Source of the DNA: Myxococcales bacterium
GTDB lineage: Bacteria; Myxococcota_A; Polyangia; Polyangiales; Polyangiaceae
NCBI GenBank assembly: GCA_016794345.1
Contig: JAEUKE010000072.1
Span: 1-64,000, forward strand
DNA length: 64,000 nt
Direction: 5' to 3'
Part shown: positions 41,481-50,376 of the stretch, one piece after another
How positions within the stretch are numbered: position 1 is the first letter of the stretch
Layout: the number at the start of each line of letters is the position of its first letter
Program-made: the position numbers and the translations under genes
The notes under the pieces: model-generated
Databases searched by the model: none
The model's input: the letters and a program-made list of their open reading frames with translations, nothing else
Told to the model about the DNA's origin: nothing

Positions 41481-41627
41481 CGACGTTATTCGTCCCCGGG
41501 GAGGAAACATCGTACTTGCCAGGGGCTGATCACCAAAGAATTTTTCTGGTGCTGGCGCTTCCGCGCCGCCTGCGGCGCCTGACTGGGCGTCCAGTGGCGT
41601 GAGCCCGCCGAGAAGTTGGCCGGGGTC

Positions 41628-44291
41628 ATGCCACGAAGCGTAAGAGGGGGCGACCGCGGGTCGATGAGGATCCCGTTTTTGTCACCCAAGCCGCCGGCGC
41701 CCTCGGGCGCCGGGGCGGCGACGGCTGCGCGCCGTGTCACCGACGAAGAGCCTCGCTCGTTCGGACGGATGGCTCATTCGTTCGCGCGCGAGAGCGCCGC
41801 CGTGCTCTTCCTGGCGACCGCGCTCTACGTTGCGCTCGCGCTCCTCTCCTTCCGGGCCGACCCCGACAACCCGGACGTCCACGGTCAGGAGTGGGTCGGC
41901 CCCGTCGGCGCGACCCTGGCCGAGGTCCTGGTGACCGCGGTGGGGCTGGCGACGTGGATCTTCCCGATCGAGCTCGCAGCGATCGGTCTCGCCCTCGTGG
42001 CGGACGCGGAGGCGCGGCCTCGATCCGCGCGCGCCTGGGCGACCCGCTTCTTCGGCGACGTGACGATCGTCACGATCTGCGCCGCCCTCGTCCACGTCGC
42101 GTTCCCCGACGCCGAGGCGTTCGGGAAGATGCCCCTCGGGGGGCTGGTCGGCGAGCACGCGGGAGAGCTGATGCGCGCGCTCTTCAGCTCGATCGGCTCG
42201 TTCATCATCGGGCTCACGGTCGTGGCCTTGATCCTCGTGGGGCGCGCGTCGTTCTCCTTCATCGAGTCGGCGCGCCGGACGCTCACGGTCGCGGCGGTGG
42301 CGCGGGAGAAGGGGAAAGAAGGCGCGATGAAGCTCGCGGCCGCCTGGGAGCAGGCCCGGACCCTCGAGCGCCAAGGCCTCGTGTCGCCCGAGCCTCCGTC
42401 GATCGACAAGGGCGATCCGGACGCGATCATCGCGGCGCTCAGCGACGACGACGACGACCCTGCGGAGCCGGAGCTCGACGAGCCCTCCGCCTCCGACGTG
42501 CCCGAGGTCGCGAGCCTCCTCGTCTCGCAAGACGCGGTGACCCCGACGCCGGCCCCCAAGACGCGGGCGCGCGCCCCGCAGAAGCCGAAGCCCAAGGAGC
42601 CGCCGCCCCCGGCGGAAGAAGAGGTGGAGACCCCGTCGCCGATCATGCCGGCGCAGGCGGTCGAGAAGCCCGCCTCGGTGCGCAAGCCTCCGAAGAAGGC
42701 CGACAAAGAGATCACCATCGTCGATACGTCCTCCGCCCGCGAGGTGGAGAAGGCCGGACGCGCGGCGCAGAGGGCGCGAGAGGGCTTCAAGCTCCCGGCG
42801 TTCGACCTGCTCGATCCCCCGGAAGGCGGCTCGATCGTCGTCAACGAGGAGCAGCTGAAGCAGACGGCCGGGCTCCTGGAGAAGACGCTGGCCGACTACG
42901 GCGTGAGCGGTCGCGTGGAAGAGATCCACCCAGGCCCCACCGTGACGACGTTCGAGGTCTCGCCCGCGGCCGGCACGAAGGTCTCGAAGGTGGCGAGCCT
43001 GGCGGACGATCTCGCGCTCGGATTGTCGCGCAAGGTCCGCATCATCGCGCCCATCCCGGGGAAGAACCGCATCGGCTTCGAGATCCCGAACGCGAAGCGG
43101 TCACCCGTCAGCATGCGCGACCTGGTCGAAGATCGGCGCTTCATCGAGATGAAGGCGCCGCTGCCGTGTGTCCTCGGTCGCGACATCGTCGGCGCGCCGT
43201 ATTTCGCCGACCTCGCGTCGATGCCCCACGTGATCGTGGCCGGCGCGACCGGCGCCGGAAAGAGCGTCGGGCTCAACGTCATCCTCGTGAGCCTGCTCTA
43301 CCGCCGCCCGCCGGAGGAGCTGCGCCTGCTCATGATCGACCCGAAGGTGGTCGAGCTCGCCCCGTACGACGGCATCCCGCACATGCTTCTTCCTGTCGTC
43401 ACCGACATGAAGCAAGCGGCCAACGCCCTCAAGTGGGCGGTCGACGAGATGGAGCGCCGGTACATGCTCTTCGCCGGGGCCGGTACGAAGAACATCACGA
43501 CCTACAACGGCTGGGTCGAGCGCGTCGAGCGCGGGGAGGCCAAGCCCCCGAAGCCGCCCGCCACCGTGAGCGCGGTGGCGGCGGACGGCTCCGAGGTAGA
43601 CGTGCCCGCAGCGAAGGACGGCAGCGACGTCGAGCTCCCGAAGAAGCTGCCGTTCATCGTGATCGTGGTCGACGAGTTCGCCGACCTGATGATGCAGCAG
43701 GGCAAGGACGTAGAGGCCGCGATCGCGCGCCTCGCTCAGAAGGCGCGCGCCGCCGGCATGCACGTGATCCTCGCCACGCAGCGACCGAGCGTGGACGTGA
43801 TTACGGGGATGATCAAAGCGAACTTCCCCACGCGCGTCGCCTTCCGCGTCGCGCAGAAGGTCGACAGCCGGACGATCCTCGACGAGCAAGGCGCCGAGCA
43901 CCTGCTCGGCAAGGGTGACATGCTCGTGAAGATGAACGGCACGAACGACGTTCGCCGCGTGCAGTGCCCGTTCATCTCGGAAGAGGAGACGCAGAAGGTC
44001 ACCGACCACCTCCGCGCGCAGGGCACGCCCGTCTACGACGAGAGCATCCTCAAGCCGCGCGACGAGGAGGAGGGCGGCGAGGCTGAGGAAGATCTCGAGG
44101 GGGATCCCATGTACGACCAGGCCGTGCGCATCGTGGCCGACACGCGTCGATGCTCGACCTCGTGGCTGCAGCGGAAGCTGGGCATCGGCTACAACCGCGC
44201 CGCGAAGCTCGTCGAGGCGATGGAACGCCGCGGCCTCGTCGGCCCGGCGAACGGCGCCAAAGATCGCGAAGTGCTGATCTCGCCCTTGTAA
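41628..44291 (+). CDS. ftsK: DNA translocase FtsK/SpoIIIE
   Basis: The protein (about 887 residues) has four N-terminal membrane helices, a Pro/Lys-rich linker, and a RecA-like motor with Walker A G-A-T-G-A-G-K-S near residue 540 and Walker B V-I-V-V-D-E-F-A-D-L. The C-terminal gamma domain is a winged helix (S-T-S-W-L-Q-R-K-L-G-I-G-Y-N-R-A-A) that reads polar KOPS-type sequences. It pumps the chromosome terminus through the division septum and activates XerCD. The start is uncertain: TTG 41616, ATG 41628 and ATG 41664 are all in frame. Confidence 0.95.
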   Translation: MPRSVRGGDRGSMRIPFLSPKPPAPSGAGAATAARRVTDEEPRSFGRMAHSFARESAAVLFLATALYVALALLSFRADPDNPDVHGQEWVGPVGATLAEVLVTAVGLATWIFPIELAAIGLALVADAEARPRSARAWATRFFGDVTIVTICAALVHVAFPDAEAFGKMPLGGLVGEHAGELMRALFSSIGSFIIGLTVVALILVGRASFSFIESARRTLTVAAVAREKGKEGAMKLAAAWEQARTLERQGLVSPEPPSIDKGDPDAIIAALSDDDDDPAEPELDEPSASDVPEVASLLVSQDAVTPTPAPKTRARAPQKPKPKEPPPPAEEEVETPSPIMPAQAVEKPASVRKPPKKADKEITIVDTSSAREVEKAGRAAQRAREGFKLPAFDLLDPPEGGSIVVNEEQLKQTAGLLEKTLADYGVSGRVEEIHPGPTVTTFEVSPAAGTKVSKVASLADDLALGLSRKVRIIAPIPGKNRIGFEIPNAKRSPVSMRDLVEDRRFIEMKAPLPCVLGRDIVGAPYFADLASMPHVIVAGATGAGKSVGLNVILVSLLYRRPPEELRLLMIDPKVVELAPYDGIPHMLLPVVTDMKQAANALKWAVDEMERRYMLFAGAGTKNITTYNGWVERVERGEAKPPKPPATVSAVAADGSEVDVPAAKDGSDVELPKKLPFIVIVVDEFADLMMQQGKDVEAAIARLAQKARAAGMHVILATQRPSVDVITGMIKANFPTRVAFRVAQKVDSRTILDEQGAEHLLGKGDMLVKMNGTNDVRRVQCPFISEEETQKVTDHLRAQGTPVYDESILKPRDEEEGGEAEEDLEGDPMYDQAVRIVADTRRCSTSWLQRKLGIGYNRAAKLVEAMERRGLVGPANGAKDREVLISPL

Positions 44292-44382
44292 ACCCTCCGA
44301 GCGGGCCGCAAAGTCCTTCGGGACGTGACTGGAGGCGACCCCGGTTCGGGCACGCCTTTTGCGCGGAGAAGAAAGGTCGCCC

Positions 44383-44667
44383 GTGGAGTTGAGGTCTTTT
44401 GACTTTGTCAATGAATTGCTTCATAGGCCCTCCAAGATGCGGCCTGAGTGTGATCGGACTCGGCTGATTGCCGAGCTCGCCAGCTTGCTTCGCGAGTGCG
44501 ATCTCCCGGATGACGCCCGGTCGGCCGGTCTGACGCTCATCGGCTACTTGGCCCGGCGTATGCCTGGCGAGTCCCCCAGCACGGTCGGCGTGCCCGAGGT
44601 CACCGCCCAGGCCGAGGCCTGTTCGTTCCGGCTGCGTCGAGTCCTGAAGAAGCGGGTCGCGGTTTAA
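44383..44667 (+). CDS. small hypothetical protein
   Basis: This 94-residue frame starts at GTG 44383 (GAAAGG upstream); an ATG at 44359 would add eight residues. It has a helical pattern (L-I-A-E-L-A-S-L-L-R-E-C-D-L-P-D-D-A-R-S-A) and ends with a basic K-K-R-V-A-V. There is no signal or membrane segment and I do not recognise a family. The base composition is slightly less GC-rich than its neighbours at the 5' end. It sits between ftsK and the large Pro-rich gene on the same strand. Confidence 0.55.
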   Translation: MELRSFDFVNELLHRPSKMRPECDRTRLIAELASLLRECDLPDDARSAGLTLIGYLARRMPGESPSTVGVPEVTAQAEACSFRLRRVLKKRVAV

Positions 44668-44699
44668 TCCCACCCTGTGATAGGTCTTGTCTCCTCCTC

Positions 44700-47330
44700 A
44701 TGGGGGACGAGCTCTCGCTCCTACCCGAGACCAGGCAAGACGACGTGGAAGACGTCGTCTGGGGCCTGCAGACGGCGACGACGCTCTGGGGGCGCGGCGA
44801 AAAGCGTGAGGCGCTCGTGTGGCTTCGGCGCGCCGCCGAGGCCGCCGGAGCGGCCGGCGCGGACATGCGCGCCGTCGAGCTCGCCAAGCGAGCCGTCGAG
44901 CTCGAGCAGCTCTTCGCGCTCCAGTCGTCCTCTTCCGTGGCGCCGACCGCGCCGCCCCCGACCTCCCCGGGCGGGCTGACGCCGTCGGTGCCGCCGGCTC
45001 AGGCGAAGCCGCCGCTTCCGAAGCCGCCCGTCTTGGCCGAGCTCCTCGACGCCGACGACCTCGTCGACGAAGAGACGCAGGAGCGCACCCTCCCTGGCGT
45101 GGCCCACGGCCCCGGCTCGATCCCGCCGGCCGCCTCGATCGCCGTGCCCTCGCCCGCTCCGGCCGTCTCGGTTGCGCAGGACCAGGCCGCGCTGGCGGCG
45201 CTCAACAAGACGCAGCCGCTCCCCATAATCGCGCACCCGCTGGCGTCGACGCAGGTCTCCGCTCCGAGCAGCAGCGCTTCGCAGTCGAGCATGCCGGCCG
45301 TGACGCCGCCCGCGCCGTCCAGGCCGGCGCCGTCACGGCCTTCCACGACTGCGCTGCCTGCGATGACCACGTCCCCGCCGATCGCGTCCGTCGCGCCGGC
45401 GAGCGCCCCGTCGGGGAGCGCCGCTCCCGCGGCGAGCCAGCCCATCTCCGCGCCCGCGTCGCCCGTCCCGTCCGTCACCGCTCCCCCGGTGGCGTCGGGC
45501 CGTCCGGCCGAAGCACAAACGGTCGCGGCTGCGACCTCCTCTCCTGTGAGCGCGCGGGTCGCGCCGCAGCCGTCCGCCGCGCCCGCGCCCAGCCCGACAC
45601 CCAGTCCGACCCCCGCAGCGGCCGCGCCGGTGACCCCGCCTCCGGCTGCTGTCACGCAGCCCGCGTCGACGCCCCTGTCGCGCGCCGCAGTCCGGAAGAA
45701 GCAGCGCGCGCCGATCCTCGACCCGTGGAGCGACGATATCCCCGACGAGCCCGCGCCGCGCACGATCGGGCACCGAACGGACAACTTCACTGACGAAGAT
45801 GTCATCACGTCTGCGCCGTCGGTCGACTTCATGCTCAAGCGGAAGGCTCCGCCGCCCCCGCCGCCGCCGCCGATGAAGAGGTCGGCCACGCTCACGGGCG
45901 GTCCGGACGGCCCGACGCTCGAAGCGGCCCGCTCGAAGCTCGCCAACCTCGCCGACGACGGCGCCGCGCGGGGCACGCCCGCGCCGCCTCCGACACGCAA
46001 GCCGACGCTTCCTCCGGGGAGTGTCGCCGCGCTCACGAGCGACGGTCGGAAGAGCATCCCGCCCCTCGCAACGAACGAGCAGCCGGAGCGAACGAGCGTC
46101 CCACCGCCTCCTCTCGACATCCCGCCGCGGTCGGAGCGCAAGAGCGTGCCGCCTCCTCCGCCGCCTCGCGAGCGACGGACCACGCCGCCGCCGGCGAGCG
46201 GACCGCTGCCGGGCAGCGCGCCACCGAGCCAGGCCGCGACCGCCCCCGCTCCGTCGTCGCCGCTCTTCGGCAACGGATTGCCGACGCCTCCTCCGAGCGC
46301 GGCTTCGAGCGAGCACAAGACCGATCCGCCGCCTGCGACGATGCCGGCCGCCCAGCAGCTCGCGACCCGGACGGCGGGCGCGACGCCTGCGCCGCCCGCG
46401 CCCGCGACGCCACCACCTCCTGCGCCCGCACCCGCAACGCCACCACCTCCGCCCGCGCCCGCCACGCCGCCACCTCCGGCGCCGCCCGCGCCCGCGACGC
46501 CACCACCTCCTGCGCCCGCGCCCGCAACGCCACCACCTGCCGCGCCGCAGCCCGCGCCCGCCGTCCCGCCTCGCGCGCCGACCGTTCCCCCCGAGGCGCG
46601 ATCGGTCGGCAACCTGGTGCTCGATCGGGTCGAAGGTTTCGGCGACCTCCCCTCCGAGGTGCAGGTGGAGCTCGCGAAGAGCGCGAAGCTCGTCGAGCTC
46701 GCGGTGGACGAGGAGGTGAGCGGGTTCGGCGTCGCGCTGCTCCTGTCCGGCTCCGCCGTCGTCTGCCCCACCATCGCGGACGCCGCGGCCCTCGCCCTCG
46801 AGGAGGCGGCGCTCGCTCCGGCGCTGACGGCTCACCCCGACGGCTCGTCGATCCGGGTCGTCGCCACGATGCCGTCGCGCGTCGCCACCTGGGACAAGGC
46901 CGTCATCGAGTCGTGCCTCCGTTCGTGCCCCTGGGTTCTCGAAGATCTTGTCGCGCGCGGAGACCGCGTCGCCGCCCTCACCGGCGCCACGATGGGGCCG
47001 CTCGGCGATCTCGACGAATCGAGCCGCTTCATGACCCTCGAGAACCTCTCGGTGCGCTCGCTCGCCCCGGCGGAGGTGCTCGTCGCGGCGGCGGGGGAGG
47101 TCGCCGGGCTCACAATCGTCGGTCTCGGTTCCATCGTCCAGGGCGCCGGGGACGCGACGTTCGGCGCCGGGGACGTCGTGCTCGCGGGCTCGGTCCTCGA
47201 AGGCGGCCCCGCGCCAGCGGAGATCAAGGCGGGGCCCGAAGGGGCGCTCGTCCTCGTGGCGACGCGGATGAAGACGCTCGAGCTCTTCTCGACCATCCCG
47301 TCGCTGATCGAGCTGCTCCGCGTTACCTGA
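44700..47330 (+). CDS. large Pro/Ala-rich protein with C-terminal cyclic-nucleotide-binding-like region
   Basis: The 876-residue protein starts with a short helical domain (W-G-L-Q-T-A-T-T-L-W; E-A-L-V-W-L-R-R-A-A-E-A-A), which may be a TPR-like unit. About residues 80-635 are low-complexity Pro/Ala/Ser/Thr sequence with many P-P-P runs and a repeated A-T-P-P-P-P-A-P unit. The last 230 residues are folded and contain two beta-rich modules (V-D-E-E-V-S-G-F-G-V-A-L-L-L-S-G-S-A; G-L-T-I-V-G-L-G-S-I-V-Q-G-A-G) that resemble cNMP-binding barrels without a clear phosphate cassette. It is probably cytoplasmic. The function is unknown. Confidence 0.75.
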   Translation: MGDELSLLPETRQDDVEDVVWGLQTATTLWGRGEKREALVWLRRAAEAAGAAGADMRAVELAKRAVELEQLFALQSSSSVAPTAPPPTSPGGLTPSVPPAQAKPPLPKPPVLAELLDADDLVDEETQERTLPGVAHGPGSIPPAASIAVPSPAPAVSVAQDQAALAALNKTQPLPIIAHPLASTQVSAPSSSASQSSMPAVTPPAPSRPAPSRPSTTALPAMTTSPPIASVAPASAPSGSAAPAASQPISAPASPVPSVTAPPVASGRPAEAQTVAAATSSPVSARVAPQPSAAPAPSPTPSPTPAAAAPVTPPPAAVTQPASTPLSRAAVRKKQRAPILDPWSDDIPDEPAPRTIGHRTDNFTDEDVITSAPSVDFMLKRKAPPPPPPPPMKRSATLTGGPDGPTLEAARSKLANLADDGAARGTPAPPPTRKPTLPPGSVAALTSDGRKSIPPLATNEQPERTSVPPPPLDIPPRSERKSVPPPPPPRERRTTPPPASGPLPGSAPPSQAATAPAPSSPLFGNGLPTPPPSAASSEHKTDPPPATMPAAQQLATRTAGATPAPPAPATPPPPAPAPATPPPPPAPATPPPPAPPAPATPPPPAPAPATPPPAAPQPAPAVPPRAPTVPPEARSVGNLVLDRVEGFGDLPSEVQVELAKSAKLVELAVDEEVSGFGVALLLSGSAVVCPTIADAAALALEEAALAPALTAHPDGSSIRVVATMPSRVATWDKAVIESCLRSCPWVLEDLVARGDRVAALTGATMGPLGDLDESSRFMTLENLSVRSLAPAEVLVAAAGEVAGLTIVGLGSIVQGAGDATFGAGDVVLAGSVLEGGPAPAEIKAGPEGALVLVATRMKTLELFSTIPSLIELLRVT

Positions 47331-47338
47331 CAGCGCGG

Positions 47339-48103
47339 TTATTTGACCGCGGCGGCTCGTTGCGCACGCTCGGAGGGCAGGTCCCGATCGAGGACCCAGC
47401 GAAGCTCGCTGTTGCCTTGCGCACCGGCGAAGCGCAGGCCCACCCACTCCGCGTTGGGCGAGATCGTCGGCCTGCCGTCCGCCCTGACCTGCGGGAAGCG
47501 GATGCGGAACGCCTGGTGGAACACCGTGATGTACGGGTAGTAGGTCTGTTCGATCGCGTTCGGCCGCTTGATGAGCGTGATCTCCTCCGGCGCGGTCTCG
47601 TTGCCGGTGCTGTCGATCAGCCGGACGATCCACGCGCTGTCCGGCTTCGTCAGATCGTTGAAGCGGCGCTCGCCGCCGGTGATCGCGACGAAGAAGTGGT
47701 GACCCTGCTTGGTCTCGTCGAGCGTCTTCTCGAGGAGCTTCTTCCGCTGCTCGATGGTGAGCCGGTAGTCCTCCACGTATCGGACGACGTACGCCCAGCG
47801 GAAGTCCCACGACTCGAAGGTGGCGGTCGTCTGGAGGAGGTTGTCGAGCTCCGCCAGGGTGATGAGGTCTTCCGTGCGCGTCCACCGCTCGAGCACGTCC
47901 TCGTAGTCGGTCGCGACGTACTCACGCGGGCCGCCACGCAAGCTCACCCTGTTGGGTGAGCAGCCCGCGAGCGAGAGCGCCAGCAGAGCGCCGAGGACCC
48001 TGCGCCCTCCCTTGCCGAAGGCGAGGGGGGCCAGGGAGGTGAAATGGCGGCGCCGTTGTCCCCGAATGGCAGGGTCTGTCTGTTCGGCAACCGGTGCTCT
48101 CAC
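47339..48103 (-). CDS. hypothetical lipoprotein in the rseP unit
   Basis: The frame begins at GTG 48103, which overlaps the stop of the upstream gene (GTGA). The first 33 residues are a basic extension, followed by a hydrophobic stretch and lipobox L-S-L-A-G-C. The mature part of about 200 residues has a conserved-looking core: Y-E-D-V-L-E-R-W-T-R, F-E-S-W-D-F-R-W-A-Y-V-V-R-Y and H-H-F-F-V-A-I-T-G-G. I do not recognise the family. It ends 8 nt from the convergent Pro-rich gene. Confidence 0.75.
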   Translation of the reverse strand: MRAPVAEQTDPAIRGQRRRHFTSLAPLAFGKGGRRVLGALLALSLAGCSPNRVSLRGGPREYVATDYEDVLERWTRTEDLITLAELDNLLQTTATFESWDFRWAYVVRYVEDYRLTIEQRKKLLEKTLDETKQGHHFFVAITGGERRFNDLTKPDSAWIVRLIDSTGNETAPEEITLIKRPNAIEQTYYPYITVFHQAFRIRFPQVRADGRPTISPNAEWVGLRFAGAQGNSELRWVLDRDLPSERAQRAAAVK

Positions 48104-48939
48104 GGGTCGTAGGTTACGTCTGCGGTGTCGCCGAGCGCCAGCCGCACGTGAACACGCGCGGCGAAGAACGCGGTCGCGATCCCCTCGAGCGGCGTGGAGA
48201 GCGGGAACAAGAACGAAAGCCCGGGCTCGAGCGGCCGCGTGCGCAGGCGGATCGACGGCGAGAGCGTGATGGCTGCGCGCTGATCGTCGGCGACCTCGGC
48301 GGTGATGGAGTAGATCTGCCAGAGCTCGAGGCCCACGGTGACGCGCGGCGCCGGCTCCCAGCCGACGTACGTGGCGATGCGCGCCACGAAGTCTCCCCGA
48401 CCGGTGTCGAGCCCGTAGGAGACGTCGAGCCCTTGCCGCATCTGCAGCACGAAGGGCGGAAGCACCGCGCGCGCGTCGAACGCCGGCCGCACGGTGAGGA
48501 TGGTGTCGGAGAAGTAGCCCGTGTCCCAAGGCCTCACGACGCGTACGAGATCTTCGAGCCCAGCGTCGCTTTCGCCTCGCGGGAGCGGGACGACCACGCC
48601 GAGCGACCCGCCGCCCGCGAGCCCGCTCTCGCTGAACCCGATCCCACGCGCCCAGAGCTCGGGGTTGCCGTAGAGAAACGAGCGGTCCTTGCCGGGAGCC
48701 GCCGCCGACGCGACGTCCCACGCGAGGCCGGCATGCCAGCTGCGGGAGAGCAGCGGCACCTCGGCCTGCAGGTGCGAGAGCCACAAGAAGCCCGTGTCGG
48801 TCCCGTCGTCGGGGCCTCGATCGTCGTCTTCCGAGCGGCCCACGCCGGCGCCCGCGTAGACGAGCTCCGCCACGGCCGCGCGCTCGGTGAGCGACGGCAG
48901 CGTCGGAGGAGCTGCGAGATCGAGCAGCGCGTCGTCCAC
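48100..48939 (-). CDS. hypothetical beta-rich protein, possibly outer-membrane barrel-like
   Basis: The 279-residue protein starts at GTG 48939, 4 nt after the rseP stop, and its TGA overlaps the next start. Alternating hydrophobic residues and aromatic-ended strands (A-G-L-A-W-D-V-A-S; V-T-V-G-L-E-L-W-Q-I-Y-S-I; I-A-T-A-F-F-A-A-R-V-H-V-R-L) look like an outer-membrane beta-barrel. However, no signal peptide is visible at the N-terminus, which is odd for such a protein. The true start may lie inside rseP, or the protein may not be secreted. Confidence 0.65.
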   Translation of the reverse strand: MDDALLDLAAPPTLPSLTERAAVAELVYAGAGVGRSEDDDRGPDDGTDTGFLWLSHLQAEVPLLSRSWHAGLAWDVASAAAPGKDRSFLYGNPELWARGIGFSESGLAGGGSLGVVVPLPRGESDAGLEDLVRVVRPWDTGYFSDTILTVRPAFDARAVLPPFVLQMRQGLDVSYGLDTGRGDFVARIATYVGWEPAPRVTVGLELWQIYSITAEVADDQRAAITLSPSIRLRTRPLEPGLSFLFPLSTPLEGIATAFFAARVHVRLALGDTADVTYDP

Positions 48940-48943
48940 GGAG

Positions 48944-50053
48944 CTACTTGAGCAGGCCGGGGATGTCGTTCGCGAAGGTCACGTAGATCATGAGGCCCAG
49001 CATCATGACGAGGCCGATCGCGTGGATGTGTGCCTCCACCGTCGGGTTGGCGCGCTTGCGCGTCGCGGCCTCGTAGCTGAGGAACATGAGGCGCCCGCCG
49101 TCGAGGGCGGGGATCGGCAGCAGGTTGAACGCGGCGAGGTAGGCCGAGAGCGCCCCGAGCAGCTGGATGAAGCGAGCCCAGCCGTGGTCGGCCACCTTCT
49201 TGATTTCCTGCACCATCCTCGCGGGGCCGCCCAGCTTCTCCTCGCTCTTGCCGCGCGCGAGGTCAGCCAGGGACACGAGCATGTTCTTCACGACGTGCGG
49301 CGGCTCGAGCACGGCCTGTTTGGCCGCTTCGCCGGCGGAGATCGGGACACGGCGGACGTAAGGACGGACGCCGATGCAGATCTTCCCGCAGGCCTCCGTG
49401 AACTGGGGCTTGATGGGGATCGTGACCTGCGCGCCGTCGCGCATCACCACGAAGGGGACCTCCTTGTCGGCCGACGCCTGCACCTTCGCGCTCAGGTCCT
49501 CGAAGGTCGCGATAGGCTGCCCGTCGATGGAGAGGATCGTGTCCGCGTCGCGTAGGCCTGCGGCCGCTGCAGGTGCCCCCTCCGACACGGAGACCTGCGT
49601 CGGCGCGCCGCGCTCATCCATCCCCTCGATGTAGAAGGGGAAGAAGAGGAACACGGATGCGAACACGTAGTTGGCGGCCGGGCCGGCGAAGATCGTGACG
49701 ATGCGCGCCCAGATCCCGGCGTTGGCGTACGAGCCGCGGTCGCGCGGATCGACGTCCTCCAGGGGGTTCATCCCGGCGATCTGCACGTACGCCAGAAACG
49801 GGATCATCGCGACCTGGAACACGGTCGGCCCGTGCCGCTCGGGGTCGTGTTTGAAGAGCTTCACCTTCAAGCGGTCGCCGAAGGAGACAAACGTCCAGAA
49901 CCCCGCGTCCGGCTGGATGCGGAAGAACGTGGGGCCGAAGCCGATCGAGAACTTCGTGACGCGGAGCCCGAACGCCCTCGCCGCGAAATAGTGGCCGGCT
50001 TCATGGACGATCATCAACGCGGCGAGGCCGAGGATCGCGACGAGGTACGTCAT
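48944..50053 (-). CDS. rseP: site-2 protease RseP-type membrane metallopeptidase
   Basis: The protein (369 residues) has the M50 zinc site H-E-A-G-H in its first helix and the second conserved motif L-D-G-G in P-I-P-A-L-D-G-G-R-L, with four membrane segments. One PDZ domain is seen (V-S-E-G-A-P-A-A-A-A-G-L; L-S-I-D-G-Q-P-I), whereas E. coli RseP has two. It cuts transmembrane anti-sigma factors or remnant signal peptides inside the inner membrane. ATG 50053 starts directly with the first membrane helix. It leads a tight three-gene minus-strand unit. Confidence 0.93.
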   Translation of the reverse strand: MTYLVAILGLAALMIVHEAGHYFAARAFGLRVTKFSIGFGPTFFRIQPDAGFWTFVSFGDRLKVKLFKHDPERHGPTVFQVAMIPFLAYVQIAGMNPLEDVDPRDRGSYANAGIWARIVTIFAGPAANYVFASVFLFFPFYIEGMDERGAPTQVSVSEGAPAAAAGLRDADTILSIDGQPIATFEDLSAKVQASADKEVPFVVMRDGAQVTIPIKPQFTEACGKICIGVRPYVRRVPISAGEAAKQAVLEPPHVVKNMLVSLADLARGKSEEKLGGPARMVQEIKKVADHGWARFIQLLGALSAYLAAFNLLPIPALDGGRLMFLSYEAATRKRANPTVEAHIHAIGLVMMLGLMIYVTFANDIPGLLK

Positions 50054-50129
50054 CTCTGGCCGGAGCTTAGCTCGCTCTCGGCCCCGATGCTGCCCCACGA
50101 GCACACCGCGGCCGGGGGGCTTGGCCCGC

Positions 50130-50258
50130 GTGGTAGGCTCGCCTCCGTTGCTGCTCCTCGATCGCCGCTCGGCCCGGCGCGGGGCGAACCTCGTCGAGGC
50201 GGTCATCGTCCTCTGCGTGGTCAGCCTCGTGGCCGTCGCCCTCTACCAGCTCCTCTGA
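50130..50258 (+). CDS. micro-ORF with prepilin-like membrane segment
   Basis: A 42-codon frame runs from GTG 50130 (or TTG 50148, in frame) to TGA 50258. Its centre is R-R-G-A-N-L-V-E-A-V-I-V-L, continuing as a hydrophobic helix to the end. The R-G-x-N-L-V-E arrangement resembles the cleavage and Glu5 region of type IV or Flp-like prepilins, but the frame stops right after the helix. It may be a tiny membrane peptide or the remnant of a pilin gene. It lies in the 323-nt gap between rseP and the VWA gene; the rest of that gap shows nothing. Confidence 0.35.
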   Translation: MVGSPPLLLLDRRSARRGANLVEAVIVLCVVSLVAVALYQLL

Positions 50259-50376
50259 AACCGGGTGGTCACGGAAACTTCCGACCGGCCCACGTGCTCT
50301 CTGAAGTTCGTGGCGCCCGCAGTCCGGTAGATCCTGGCAGGGAGCCGTTCGTCACAAGGGACACTCGGAGGCCGGA

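Noticed and set aside
38550..41582. A 1010-codon plus-strand frame opposite the L,D-transpeptidase, FHA and HEAT genes
   Set aside because: It spans three minus-strand genes with recognisable motifs and is Arg/His/Val-rich, typical of an antisense shadow in GC-rich DNA.
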